Source: Atopsyche davidsoni (taxonomy: Eukaryota > Arthropoda > Insecta > Trichoptera > Hydrobiosidae). Taken from it: 64,000 nt of DNA. Made by a program: the position numbers and the translations under genes. The notes below the pieces were generated by a model, which was not told where the DNA came from, made no database searches, and saw only the letters and a program-made list of their open reading frames with translations. The stretch lies in NCBI GenBank assembly GCA_022113835.1, contig JAILWY010000006.1, forward strand, positions 6,200,001 to 6,264,000, read 5' to 3'. This document shows, in pieces, positions 13,816 through 25,825 of this stretch (position 1 is the first letter of the stretch; each line of letters opens with the position of its first letter).

Positions 13816-13902
13816 ATGTTGAATATAAAGTCTGCAGAAAAAGAAGGTTGCACTAATCAATGTCTTAGAATGATGGCATCAATTTTGAAGACCAAGACTT
13901 AA
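13816..13902 (+). CDS. candidate 28-codon small ORF behind TATA promoter
   Basis: An ATG 16 bases downstream of the predicted start site opens a frame of 28 codons ending in TAA. The product is lysine-rich with two cysteines (at residues 12 and 16) and no signal peptide or hydrophobic segment. It is the first ATG of the predicted transcript. It may be a true small ORF, the start of a spliced gene, or the 5' part of a non-coding RNA. I recognise no family. Confidence 0.25.
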   Translation: MLNIKSAEKEGCTNQCLRMMASILKTKT

Positions 13903-14685
13903 GGAGTATTATAGTACCAACAATATTGATGAAGATCCTACTTTTGCTACCGCAAATATTTGTACGCTTGTGCAAAAAATATATTTTTTGACTCAATCTC
14001 CTAAACTTCCTAATAAAGTTAAAATAATAAATTCTTCCCGTTTATTATTATTTTAATATTGAACTGCCTGTGGTTATTTAATCCATTGCTTAATACTGCT
14101 CTAATTTTCCAGAATTTCTGTATTGGCTAATGGTTGAATAAATTTTCCTGTAATTACGGAATCCGCGTTTCTCGTATCAGTTGTACTCTATTTTCATATA
14201 ATCTGGACATATCTGTGCTGACTTGACTGTGTGATTAATATGACAACGTAGGACTTGATTTATTATCCTATCAAACAAGTCTAATGTTTGCTGATCAACA
14301 TTTTTAAGCTATTCATGTTTTATTAAAAAAAATTAAATATTTAAATATCGACCGAAAATTTATTTCATTTTGCTCTTGTGGTTCATTAATCAATCTTTTG
14401 AATCACAAAATAATCTTGATAAAAATTTCATAAATAAAAGTTTGAGAGCTTTGAAATGATTTTACAATTTTGATTATTAAATCGACATTACTTTACTATG
14501 GCAAAAAATGGAGTGGCCATAAATTTGTTTTTTCAATAGATGTTGCTGCGATGGTTTTTGTAGATATTGTTTATGCAACAGTACTGTTTTTTTCATAACT
14601 GAAGGAAACAATGACATTCTAAATAAGTGCATTCATAACAAATAAAAATAACAAATATCCCTCCGTGCTGCAATGTTGTCGTGGA
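13903..14685. other. no gene seen
   Basis: AT-rich sequence downstream of the candidate promoter. No exon with convincing splice sites is visible. Confidence 0.45.
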
Positions 14686-14688
14686 GAC

Positions 14689-14712
14689 ATTCTAGAATGT
14701 TGGAAGAAACCT
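14689..14712 (+). promoter_or_regulatory. heat-shock-element-like array
   Basis: TTCTAGAATGTT followed by GGAAGAAAC gives three to four alternating GAA/TTC half-sites in nearly canonical 5-base phase (TTC-nn-GAA-nn-TT, then GAA). This matches the heat-shock factor consensus. No promoter or gene is recognised next to it, so function is uncertain. Confidence 0.3.
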
Positions 14713-14718
14713 TACTTC

Positions 14719-14745
14719 AGGGGTAGGAAACCTTTTTAAATGTGT
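14719..14745 (+). mobile_element. hAT-like terminus, single end
   Basis: CAGGGGTAGGAAACCTTTTT resembles the CAGGGGT...AAACCTTTTT ends common among hAT transposons. I found no matching inverted end or 8-bp duplication nearby, so this is at best a truncated copy. Confidence 0.3.
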
Positions 14746-14749
14746 TGCA

Positions 14750-16740
14750 AATCATCCAACTTGTAACGAAAACTGCAATCTGATACTGCATTTAAACACA
14801 CAAACTGCACAACTACGAATTATAGTTGATTTAATAAACAGATATTAACAAATGATATATATATTTTTAATTTTGACTATAATTTCATTCTTATCAATTA
14901 ATCATTGAAATTGTAAAAAAATTTTTAAAAGAAAATTCAAATAAGTTGGTTAACATAAAACTGCATAAATAGAGTCTAAATTTAAAAAAGTTAGTAAGGA
15001 AAAATTATTGTAATACAATTTTAAATAGTCATTACTTAATAAACGTGTCAGTAATTTTTTTTTTATTCAAAGCATAATATATTTATGATATGCAACTGGT
15101 TTTGAAAAACATTTAACATTCAGTGACATGGTTTTTTTTTTAGAACAAATGAGTCAATGATTGCATCGAATTCAGATTAGTTAATATGTGAGTCAGAGTT
15201 TTGACCTATTACGATGACTCTTCATCAATAAAAGTTTTAACTAAAATACTGTGTTGTTACCGGTTTTTTTAAAATTAAATATTTATATGGATTTATTGCT
15301 TGTATAATTCAAAAGTTCGCAACCGGACGTTTCCGGCCGCTGCCTTACATGACACATCAGAAACTTGCACTGTACGCATGTTTGAATTTGTTGCATCCGC
15401 TACAGCTGTAGAGATAGCTAAAGAATACTGCACTTGCTTCCTAGAAGCAAGTATTCAATTGCCAGATCAACCAAACGGAACCACGTATTATAATATCGTA
15501 ACATATATAAGCAGATTCTGACCGATTCATAAATAAGCGTAGCCTTTTGATTCTAAGAAAATATCTCACAAGAAACCTACTTTATATATAATACATAAAA
15601 TATATACGTTGACGGAAGTGATTTTTAGAAATATTTGGGCGACTCTCAAATAAGTATTGATTTTATCTGATCTGATTTAATATATTTTTTAAATAAAATT
15701 ACTAAACTGTAAAATTTTAAATAAATTTGTATTGATAATTCCATATTAAATTATCGATTAAACAATATGCAATGAAATTAAATTTTTGGTTTTTAACATG
15801 CAATTTGAAGTAAGATAAGTTTTAAGCATGGCGTAAGGCAGCAGCAAATCTGACAACTATCGAATATTAACAACTGATTAAAATTTAAAATATATAAAGG
15901 TTTATTGAGTTTTTATAAGCACAAGATCATAACAAAAATTTAGATCCATTTTTTATAAACCACGTAGTTTAAGCATATTTTCACATCAATAAATAGGTTC
16001 TCCAGTTTATTTTCAAAATAATTATATATATATTTTAAATATTTTTTCTTGTTATGCACCTTTCAATCATAAGCTCTTAAATCAAATTAAAATCAATCAA
16101 TTTCACTTTTTACAACAATCGACCTTTGATTGCTGCATTATGAAAGTTGATTTGTTTTTACAGCAGCAATTTATTTGTACAGATTGTTAAATTTTCAAAA
16201 CCCAATTAAAAACACTCAAGGTAAGGCACTGTCAAGGCAAGAAAAGAATTTAAGGATATTTCTTGGCTGAATTCATGCCAATCTTAGAGGCATAATAAAT
16301 ACCGCTAACAATAAAAAAGTTGTCAATTCTTATAAAATATAATTTTGTCCAGGTTCAAGGTATATTCTTATATAGGGTATATATTCTATTCGTGTAAACA
16401 GGTAGATGTCTACCGGAGACAAATCCATTTAAATGATGCTTTGTAGGCTTTGAACTATTGTTATCCTGTTTCTCTTTGTTACTTCCAACTCTTACAAAGT
16501 AGAGTGGTTATATAAGTGATTTTCTCAGATTATCTGAGATTGGAAATAACTTGAACGAAATAACTACTTAATGGTTTATCATCGATTATTTTTGCAAATA
16601 TGAAGTGTTTATTATTAAAAGTGAAAAAACCGGTTCTGCGGCCCTTGAACATGTTTAAAAATGATTTGTTTGTTCATTTCTTCAGCAATTTTAATTGGCA
16701 AGAAGTGTAATCCGGTATTGTAATATTTCAATCTAGTGTT
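14750..16740. other. intergenic with one GC-richer ORF patch
   Basis: Mostly AT-rich. Positions 15300-15521 are less AT-rich and open on the plus strand (73 codons, four Cys), including a perfect 9-bp inverted repeat (ACTTGCTTC/GAAGCAAGT) near 15432-15452. No start context, splice pair or domain supports a gene. Confidence 0.4.
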
Positions 16741-16749
16741 GGGAAGATT

Positions 16750-17240
16750 TTCATGAATCGATTACAATCGATAGTTTTCAATAGCACTTTGGTTGTTTTT
16801 TTTTATCAATAGAATCGTTCAAAGTGTTAACAGTTGATTAAAATTGTCGTTTCGATCAACACATCAAATGAACGTGTTTTAAAAAATCATCAATTTTATT
16901 TACTATTCGATAGTTTTTATGAACATGAGATCCTTAAATTATATTATTCCACTAATCTGTCAGTTGCTATGCTATTAATATCCAGATAAATTAAAAGAGT
17001 CGATTGTTGATTTCCATATTTTTACATCGATAGTTTTGATTCAGTCTTTGGAGAATGATGATTTTAAAATAATAATTATTTAATTAAATCGACAGTTTAA
17101 AATCAGCAGTCGATAGAATGTACTTATTTAATATTAGTAGAAGGTAGTATATTAAAACATCGATAATTTATCCAAGAGTCTTTTGATCGATTGGTTTGAT
17201 TTATTAAAAATTGAATGATTTTGATTGCATCGATAGCTGA
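16750..17240. repeat. cluster of CGATA/CGATT motifs
   Basis: About nine ATCGAT, TCGATAG or CGATT motifs occur in under 500 bases (near 16757, 16768, 16853, 16908, 17031, 17037, 17110, 17160, 17197 and 17230), several followed by TTTT. This could be a decayed tandem repeat or a cluster of binding sites for ATCGATA-type factors (DREF- or Cut-like). It directly abuts the foldback element. Confidence 0.45.
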
Positions 17241-17410
17241 AGTCGAAAATTCCCTTCACTCGTTAAGATTATTGTTGTGCTTTGTGGAATGTATTAAACA
17301 CATATTAGCTTTGTGAATCTATGTACTTGTTAGATAATGTATGTATACTTTTTTTTAAACAATCTAAAATCTAGTTTCATAATTTGTTAATGATGCGTAT
17401 TATATTTTAA

Positions 17411-17424
17411 TTAAGTTTCTTTAA
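17411..17424 (+). repeat. left flanking direct repeat of foldback element
   Basis: TTAAGTTTCTTTAA is repeated exactly at 17701-17714. With the preceding A the match is 15 bases. It is consistent with a target-site duplication made on insertion. Confidence 0.6.
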
Positions 17425-17700
17425 GAAATTCAATATTTTTGACAGAGAGTACTTAGTGGAATTCCATTTTAATATTTTTGAGTAAAATACTTGAGTGATT
17501 TTCCACGTGTTCGTTTTTATTTGTGACCGGTTTCGCCAACCTTTCACGTTGGCATTATCAAACAGAGTGAGATTTTATATAATAATAATCAATTAGTTAG
17601 TAGCATTATTATATAAAATGCCAACGTGAAAGGTTGGCGAAACCGGTCACAAATAAAAACGAACATGTGGAAAATCACTCAAGTATTTTACTCAAAAATA
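17425..17700. mobile_element. foldback element of dispersed retroelement-like family
   Basis: Arms 17471-17556 and 17617-17702 are inverted copies with 85 of 86 positions matching, around a 60-base loop. Each arm carries GTGACCGGTTTCGCCAACC or its complement, with the stem GCCAAC/GTTGGC followed by GAAAC. The left side continues outward into the AATATTTTTGACAGAGA...GGAATTCC block found at 2.07 and 5.2 kb. Head-to-head arrangement of two element ends and the flanking 14-15-base direct repeats suggest one insertion of an inverted dimer. The near-identity of the arms suggests recent origin or gene conversion. Penelope-like affinity is inferred. Confidence 0.7.
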
Positions 17701-17714
17701 TTAAGTTTCTTTAA
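17701..17714 (+). repeat. right flanking direct repeat of foldback element
   Basis: Exact copy of 17411-17424. It overlaps the last two bases of the right arm. Confidence 0.6.
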
Positions 17715-20200
17715 ATTAAAAAAAAAATATATTCTGAAAGCGCTAATTTACCGTCGTAATGAAAGAGCATTAAAATATAAACCTATGTTAATATGCTGTT
17801 GAATAGCAGTTTTTACCTACTAATATATTCTAGAATATCATGTAGCGTATCAAGATTTTTTGTTGCAAATACTTATATTGAACGTTATTGTTTGTTTGAT
17901 GAGCAATAATTTAAGTTCAATCGCTAACCGGCACCTTATAGAAAAGTGAAAAGAATGATGAACCCAAGAAAGACAGCGCCATAGAAACAAGCTGTTATGA
18001 AAAAAAAATACGTAACCCAGCTCTAAATAGCATATTTGCTTAAGTATCCGGTTCATAAATCAGCTGAGTTATTGATAATCAGTGAGCACAGGCGGTGGTT
18101 TTGCCAAAGTGAAATATCGAGTGTGCCAGCACGCACCGCTTGGCTGAGGAATGAGGTTGTTGGCAAAGTTGTAGTTTGTTTCCAAACGCGCCGGTTAACG
18201 CCATCTACAGAATGTCTAGTCACCTGGACTAGTTTTAGGTCATTAAACATTGTTCATATTATGTTGATGACGAATAAATTATAAAATATCTTAAACTATC
18301 AAAAATCTATTTGACTCATTTTTATATAATTAATAAAAATAAATGATACAACTCAAGTGTTTGATACGCTTGTTACTTCGAGTTTAAACTTAACAAGGTT
18401 GAAATAAAATAACACTTGTTATTTATAACATGATGCCTAATTTCAGCAATTAATATCTGTTATTGAGTTTACATCAATTAAAATAATGACTAGTAAAAGG
18501 TACTTTTTTATTATAAAAAAATGCCGATTTAGTTTATACGAGTGTGTTGCAGTTCATATTTTTATAAAATATGAGCAAATTAAAAAAAATGATAAGTCGT
18601 TTGCAATTACTGACTAAAAAACTTTCCATGGATTTATATAATTGAGATTTGTTGTATTATATATTTTTCACTACTCATACAAGTTCTATATACAGTGGCA
18701 GAAAATTTTACTATGATTATTTACAATTAAATAGTATGTAAATATCACGTTTCAATGCAATGGATCGGATGTAATTTTCATCAACTTATGCACTATATGT
18801 CACTAATGCACTACAAAAATTTGTTTTGATAGATAAGTTTGGTTAGTTAGAAAACAGTTCATTCTGTGGTTATTGAAAACTAAAAATTATTCGAATAAAA
18901 TTACAACAATCAAAAATTAAGTATCAGTGAAATAATTTCCGTTGTGTTATTCCTTAATTAGTTATCAAATTAACTACGCGTTATGTATAAGAGAGCTTAA
19001 ATCTATATAAAAATTCATGGTCACAGGATATGAGTTTATTTGAAAGGGACGAGTGCTACTCTTTCCCTAACATTTTTATAAGATGATAATAACAATATAT
19101 TTTGTTAAGAATATATTTTCTAAGTTATGTTTAGTTACATCATCATAAAAGTTTGAAAATATTACGCCGACGAGTAAATGTTTGGTTTATTTATTTTAAA
19201 AACTTATTGCAGAGTTGGCACTTAATCTGGAGCTCGTGAAGGTGTAATTATTTTATAAAACGATTATAAAAACTGGAAGCGAAAGGCAGTTTCAAGAAGA
19301 TTGTTTTACACTCTCGACTGATGGTTGTTGTTAAAAACCTTTGGGAAAAGTTAGAAATATTTCACAATGGGTGAAACATTAAATTCTATTTATTTGTGCA
19401 GTAAAATATATTTCTAAAGTTTCCTCAATAAAACACGAGTTTATATGTAATTAAAATTAATTGTGAGTACATTTTAAAGTTTTGTGATAATGTATTATTA
19501 AATAACCACATCAAGATGTGCAAGTATTGACTGTTTTTACCTGACAGGTTCAAAATGCGGAAACGAATTTATTATAAGGTATTAAAGTGGCATCCTTTTT
19601 TATTCATAAATTACCTCGAACAATTATTAAAATCAAATTAGATTGAAGAATCCTCCCCTTAATGATGATGACTTTGCATTTCCTAGAGAAAATGTCATGA
19701 GGATGATTAATTGAGTCATCAGAACACTAGTGTAGTCACCAAAATACAAGGTCGATAAAATGATGGAAATGAAATTTAACAATCTTTTATGCTTTAAATA
19801 ACGACAATTGAAATGGTACATAAAATTAAAGTATTATTTAGAAAGTATAAGCGATAATCGAAATTGACAGAAAAATTGTAATTATGATTTTAATACAAAA
19901 ATACCGAGTTTTCAAAAAATGTTTAAAATTGTACGCCCAATTCTTCTTTGTTTGGAGTTACTAGAGCTACGTTGTGATGAAAAAGCTCGTTAAGTTTTAT
20001 GTTCTAAAGTAAGTTCACTGAATCGTCAACACTATAAAGGCACAGGAACTTCAATGGCTTCAGAAAGGCGTGAGGTTGTATTGCATCTCATTTTGTAACA
20101 TAAGATTTTACTCTGGGGAAAGGAGAAAGTACCAATACGTCACTCCCACTCCTGACCTTTGTATAGTATACGCTAACCGTCTTATAAAAGCAAGTGATTT
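17715..20200. other. intergenic, no gene supported
   Basis: AT-rich spacer. A GC-richer patch at 18090-18235 is open in more than one frame on both strands, as expected of non-coding GC-rich DNA, and I see no domain. It includes a GCCATCTAC motif (TAGATGGCG on the other strand) of the kind bound by insect insulator proteins, which is weak evidence on its own. Confidence 0.45.
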
Positions 20201-20204
20201 GAAC

Positions 20205-20328
20205 ACACACATATACATATATTTATATTTATTTTTTAAATATATATTTATATATTTATATATAAATACATATATATATATATATATATATATAAATATA
20301 TATTTATATAAATGTATATACACATAAT
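20205..20328. repeat. TA-rich microsatellite tract
   Basis: About 120 bases of TATA/TTTATA repeats, preceded by a short (CA)n and including an uninterrupted (TA)n run near 20271-20293. Apparent Tyr/Ile-rich reading frames across it on both strands are artefacts of the repeat. Confidence 0.9.
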
Positions 20329-20329
20329 T

Positions 20330-20980
20330 TAACAGAATGTTATTTATCGTGTGTTTTAATATCAGCAAAAACAAAGTTTTTGCTGAAGTGTGATTTCTGT
20401 AAAGTTTATTATTATTTGTGCGATACTTCAAACCACTATTAATTTATAACAATATTTCACTTGTCTTTAAAATTCACTGAAATTTATTATTTAATTTATT
20501 TTTGTTTTGGCCATTGAATTTTTTAATAAATATTTTTTTTATTTTTTAAGATATCAGAATGTTTGGTCGGTACTCTACAAAACGTGTTAAGGCTATACGA
20601 TAAAGGCTATAAAGCACAGTCCGATCCAGTCGTAATGAGCACAAGCACAATCTCATGACTGTGAAATCCATGATCTCCATTGTTAACTCTCAGAAATAGG
20701 CTTCCGGCTATTCAATAATACTTGAAAAGAAATGTAATCCTCAGATATTATTATGCCATTCGAATATACACTAGTATAAATAAATCAAACTGAATAGTGA
20801 AAACATTTATTTTTATATGAGATTATGTAATTTGCAGTATATAATAAAAAAATTGTTTCGGGAAATAAATTATCAATCACTATGATATGAATTATTATTA
20901 TAACAACGAAGGCATGCCTTATACGAACTGTCATGCTTTCAATTGAATCCATATCAAAATTAAGACCTTCAAAGTCACGG
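20330..20980. other. no gene seen
   Basis: AT-rich spacer without recognisable features. Confidence 0.5.
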
Positions 20981-20984
20981 GAAA

Positions 20985-22375
20985 AAAAATGCGTTGCTAG
21001 ATCTGGAGATCCTGACCTTCAATACTTCTCTATCCTTAGGAACTGGAAGTCAACAAAGATCTATCATCAGTATGTCTAAAAATATTCACAGGTATTTTGT
21101 CTATAGAGACGGTGAGAGTGTGGGGAATCTTTTTATATGGGGGAAGTTCTGGGTACGGAACACCGTGAGATTACTAACCTGATCGACTGATAACATCATG
21201 AAGTTAGCTTGATAGGTCACTTTCACAGAAATAATCAACTCTGCCGTCGGTTGAAAGACAGGGTTGAAGGTTGCTTGAAAGTTTATTTTATAGAATCATA
21301 AAGAGTTGAAAAAAATTGTAGTATTTTTCACATTCCACCAATCTTAATATTATATTTTAATATTTTAAAACAGGAATGAATTAACGGCATATTAGTGTTA
21401 TTATGGATATGTTCGGTTAAAAGTAGAAATGATTAATATGATGAAGGGGTTCACAAAAAATCACATTGAGTCAACCACAAAACAAAGATGAACAAGTGAG
21501 CCTATGTCCGATAATTGCAAGGTGACATCTCATAAAACACCAGGAAGAGGAAGTGGTACACTGGATTCGTCATTATAATATATATGAAAATGATATTTCT
21601 ATAGAAGTGAAAGCTGTCACACGAAGGACATTCATTGAAGATCTATGAAACAGTGATACATACAAACCAGAAAAATAGACTTCCTATCAATACTCGTTTA
21701 CGTCGCCTTTCAAAATCACCTTAACAATAGGGTTACATTATTTCAAAACTTGGATCAAGGCTTGTGCCATATGTCATACGTTTTGCAAGATCTATATTGG
21801 TATGACAGTTTCAATGACACGTTACTGAAGGCCTTCCAACGAAGATGTTGCACATGCTGTAACAGCTTGCTCACCGGCCGGGCCCTTTCACTGAGATTGC
21901 GAAATTTATGTAGTCCTTATTATGAAGACACTCGCGTACCATCTTGCTGAGATCAGCGCAACTCTGGCGCCAGGTGATTACACTGCCATGATACTCTGTT
22001 TTAATATAAATAGTTTTTGACTAAAAAAAAATATATATTTTTGATTCGGAATGTGTTCAAATCAAGCGTGAATAATATTGTTATTGTTTAAATGAATTAC
22101 GTAATATACTGATGCCTTCAATTTACTCTCTGAGTTTATACAGCCAGACGATTTAAATATGATAGCAGCGGAGAGTGTTGTTACCCTACTTGGCTCGCAC
22201 TTTCTCTGAACTTTAAGCTGCGTTTAATCCAGTACAGGAAGTGCGTCCAGCGCAGACAACCACTGCCCCTGATAAAGGAAGCGGTCCGCTTCTTCGCTGC
22301 CAGCTCCGAGCACTGTCCGACCGGAAACGGAAACGAACTGAAAAGTGAGCCTTTTCGCGCAATCACGGCCGGTTA
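20985..22375. other. less AT-rich block, possible decayed mobile-element coding sequence
   Basis: This 1.4-kb block is noticeably less AT-rich than its flanks and contains several interrupted open stretches on the plus strand (20994-21182, around 21540-21720, 21750-21950) and one on the minus strand (22181-22366). The interrupted frames and frequent charged residues suggest an old coding sequence such as a transposon remnant, but I recognise no motif. Unidentified. Confidence 0.25.
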
Positions 22376-22379
22376 TATG

Positions 22380-25300
22380 CTAGCATAGATTGTGCAAGTG
22401 CTGTTACATACTCAGTTGGTGCTGTTGTATTTTAAGATGATAATGATAGGTTTTGCCTTTATAATCGGCTAATGTTAAATAAATCTCGATGATTTATTGT
22501 ATATGCATTACGTATATTTGTTATTGCACTTGGTAATAATAACTGTATATGTTATTATTATATTTTCTTACATATATTTGGTGAAACCAATAAGGTTTCA
22601 CCGTGTATTTTATCAATTTATTAAAACGTTGGATTGTTTGGATGACAGTCACAGATCTTTTGCAATACAATTATAATACGCGTTCAATGTTTTTCTGTGA
22701 TTCAATTTTTTTTAATAGACCTGATCATTCTTTTGTAAAAAAAATATAATAACAAATGATTAAAAATACGAAATCATTATTTCTTTTAATTTTGTTTTAT
22801 CTAGTCAATATTTTTTTGTGAAAGTATTTTCCGGTGATATATTTTACTATGGCATAAGTAGGCTTCTCTCATTTCGTGTAGGTGTGTATCACGCAGAAGG
22901 TATTGTGCCTAAGCGACTCGCGTGGGTCCGGCTAGGTTTTCTTATAACGTACTGTTAATGCCGCAGAGCATACGGATATTATATTGGACGATCGAGTTGC
23001 ATTTATTGATATTGCCTACACTTCTGTTAACCGCATTGTGAAGGCTTTATGTAACAAAGTACGTGTCTCCAAAGATGAAAGTTTCACCAAATATGTAGAT
23101 AATTTTGTACTCTTTGCTTTGGCTACTGGTCCATGAAGCTCTAAATATTTTATAATTTTGTCAATTTAGATCAAAAAGCCGTAACATTCCTTTTTTTAAT
23201 GTCAAAATTTTTAGTTTTAAAGCAGCGGTTTATTGAGGTGTGATTTTTCTTATTATTTTCCGGGTATACCTGAAAAGTAAACCAATAAATAAGAAGTTTG
23301 TATGAAAGTCTCGAATAACTTAATGTTTATTTCACGAAGCATTGCAGCATCGGCGTTTTGAACTTTCGTCGTATTTTGAATGACGTCCAATTGTAAATTT
23401 ACTCGATAAGGCATTCAAGAGTTTAATTAAATTGAACAATGTAACACAACCATCTCCTCTGAATAATACTTAAAGCATTAACTGTTTATTTTATCGAAAG
23501 ACATTTAGGGATTCTTTTATAATTTTGAATATAAAAATAGAAAGTAGCCTATAAAAAGTACAATATTTAGTCAAATAAATATTTATGTTTGAAAAATTCA
23601 AAGGTGTATTTTTAATAGCAATCTAATAGCTTAATCGGCTTGCAGACTGTTTTATTTTATCTGATCGGATATCCTCACCTCTGAATCTCATGAATCTATT
23701 CACCTGGTATATATGAGGTGATGATTCACATCTTGACAGAATAAAGAAGCAGTTATTTTTATTGAATCCCTAGCGCGTTGCTAGGTAGGTGTGTCAGATA
23801 GAAAATACCTGCGTTAAGCCGTTATTTATGTCTCATGTATAAAAACATACAATATTATATAGAGAAAATACGCGATATTTAAATAGTTATATATCCCAGA
23901 TCATTGCACTGATAATATTTCTTGGATCTATAATAATAATGAGAAGTAATTGGTCTTGCAACAAATACAAAATCATTGGGTCTAATCGATTCCAGTCAGA
24001 TGAACACAGGAATTTAGAGAATTTTAACCGACTAAGGCCTCCAAAGTAAACTAATGAGTCATTTACAGTAAACCACGATTGTTAACTAATATCTATAATG
24101 TGCATTTAGTATTGCAGCACTTGCCTTTTTCGATATACTTAATCATCGGTTTTCGCAAAATGAACGTTAGCAATATTGCGGTGCCGAGAACAGAACAACC
24201 GCACTTTATTCCGTAAGAAAAATAAACTAAAAGTATTTTAAACGGTTTTTAAACAAATAAAAATTATTACACAAGTGAACGATATTACATTTGTTTTGCC
24301 AAGAAGAATAAACAAAGCTAAAGAAAAACTGTATCCACCACTTCTAAAGAACAGAATCTTGTTTGGTATGAACATTAAATATAATAGCACAAAAACATAT
24401 ATAATTAATAATATGAATTAAAAAATTGTATGAAATGTATGGTATTGGAGAAAAAGTTGACTAGTTTAATATAAAAAAAACAAACAAACAAGTGCCCTAC
24501 TTGTTTGATTGTTTTTATACTAATTTTTTTTATGTCAGGTTACAATTATATTTTATAATAACTTATATATTTTATGCGCTATCATTTTTATGAAAGACGC
24601 TGATTTTTATTGGTCAAAGGTTCAATAGACATAAATTAAGGCTATTATCTACGTCTGAAAATACGCTCCATGAGCTACTCCTTTAAGTTTCATGAACTTT
24701 CTTTACAATATTGAGTGCATGGCTCATGTTATTAATATATGTATATTTAAATTTAAAAAAATTATATATGCGCAAATATATTTAAATTACATGATATACT
24801 ATCCTTAATCTATGGAATATTTTTATTCTCTAATAAAACTTAAGTACTGTGCTTGAATACGTGTTTTCACCAGACGAATAAAGACAGGTTTTACTTTTAT
24901 CGTGCCAACAAAGACTTAAAAAAAGGCTTTAGGAATGTAGGCTCTAATATGTTTCTCTGATAGGCGTTCTACCCGTTATATATATATGTAAATGCATATT
25001 ACATGTATATGATAATGAAAGGTTCTATGTATAGTCTTAATTGAATTTACTACCTATTAACAATAAAATATTCTGTTAATTGGACAGTAAATCTTTTTCG
25101 GTATTTTTCAAGATTATATGATTGATTGACGCCAAAGCTTTGTAAGGAAAACATTATATTATAATAATGCTATTGAGCAGCAGCAAAACGCAGACTTTTC
25201 CTTCCAATATAAAACTGTGGTGTAGAAGGACTCGGAGACTCTCCATACTCGTACTCTTTTCTCCTTATAAAACCATGAACACTGGCTCAGCAAGAGAATA

Positions 25301-25495
25301 TGCTCAGTGAAATGGTCGCCAACCTCCTCTAAAAAGATATGATTGACAAGTAAAATTTTTATGCGTTTTTATTTTAACGATAGTTAAAATATAGCATACT
25401 AAATGTGCCAAAATCCTTGAAAGGATAATAATAAAATTCTCACAGCAAACTAAAATAGACTAAAGTACCATAAAAATAAACACAGATTTTAACTT
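22380..25495. other. intergenic, no gene seen
   Basis: AT-rich spacer. Slightly less AT-rich patch at 22855-23060 with no reading frame of note. No splice-site pairs with coding composition noticed. Confidence 0.5.
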
Positions 25496-25497
25496 AT

Positions 25498-25570
25498 CAG
25501 ATGCATGACTAAAACAGTTTTAGTCATGCATCTGATGATGACCCGGTGTATAGGGTCGAAACTTGTTATG
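25498..25570 (+). mobile_element. hairpin with hammerhead-like core, probable Penelope-like element end
   Basis: A perfect inverted repeat with 18-base arms (25498-25515 and 25517-25534) and a one-base loop runs directly into CTGATGA (25532-25538), a short stem GACCC/GGGTC (25540-25544 and 25553-25557) with an 8-base loop, and then GAAAC (25558-25562). CTGATGA, stem II and GAAAC are the conserved boxes of the hammerhead ribozyme, which is known from Penelope-like retroelements. One extra T lies between the box and the stem, and I cannot pair a proper stem III, so this copy is probably degenerate. The foldback at 17.6 kb has a parallel stem plus GAAAC layout. Confidence 0.45.
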
Positions 25571-25825
25571 CAAATAATTCTAATAAACTCAAAGTGAAGA
25601 CAAAAATACAAAGTTACTTTTTATCATTACAATAACGGATCTTCACCGATCAAATGCCTTGTCCCTCAACAAGATTAACATATTCGTTAAATAACATAAG
25701 CGCAACCAAAATTGAATGTTAAGAGTTTTTTTTTTGCCCTGTTGTAAATATGAATAATGCAGTGTATAATATTTTGAGTATTGGTGCCGTCTCGCACCGA
25801 GGAATGCCTGAAAGCGGAATTTCAG

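Noticed and set aside
20070..20431. Overlapping Tyr/Ile-rich ORFs on both strands
   Set aside because: They are translations of the TA microsatellite.
25498..25570. A functional hammerhead ribozyme
   Set aside because: An extra base follows CTGATGA and I cannot pair a stem III or place a cleavage site, so only a degenerate hammerhead-like motif is claimed.
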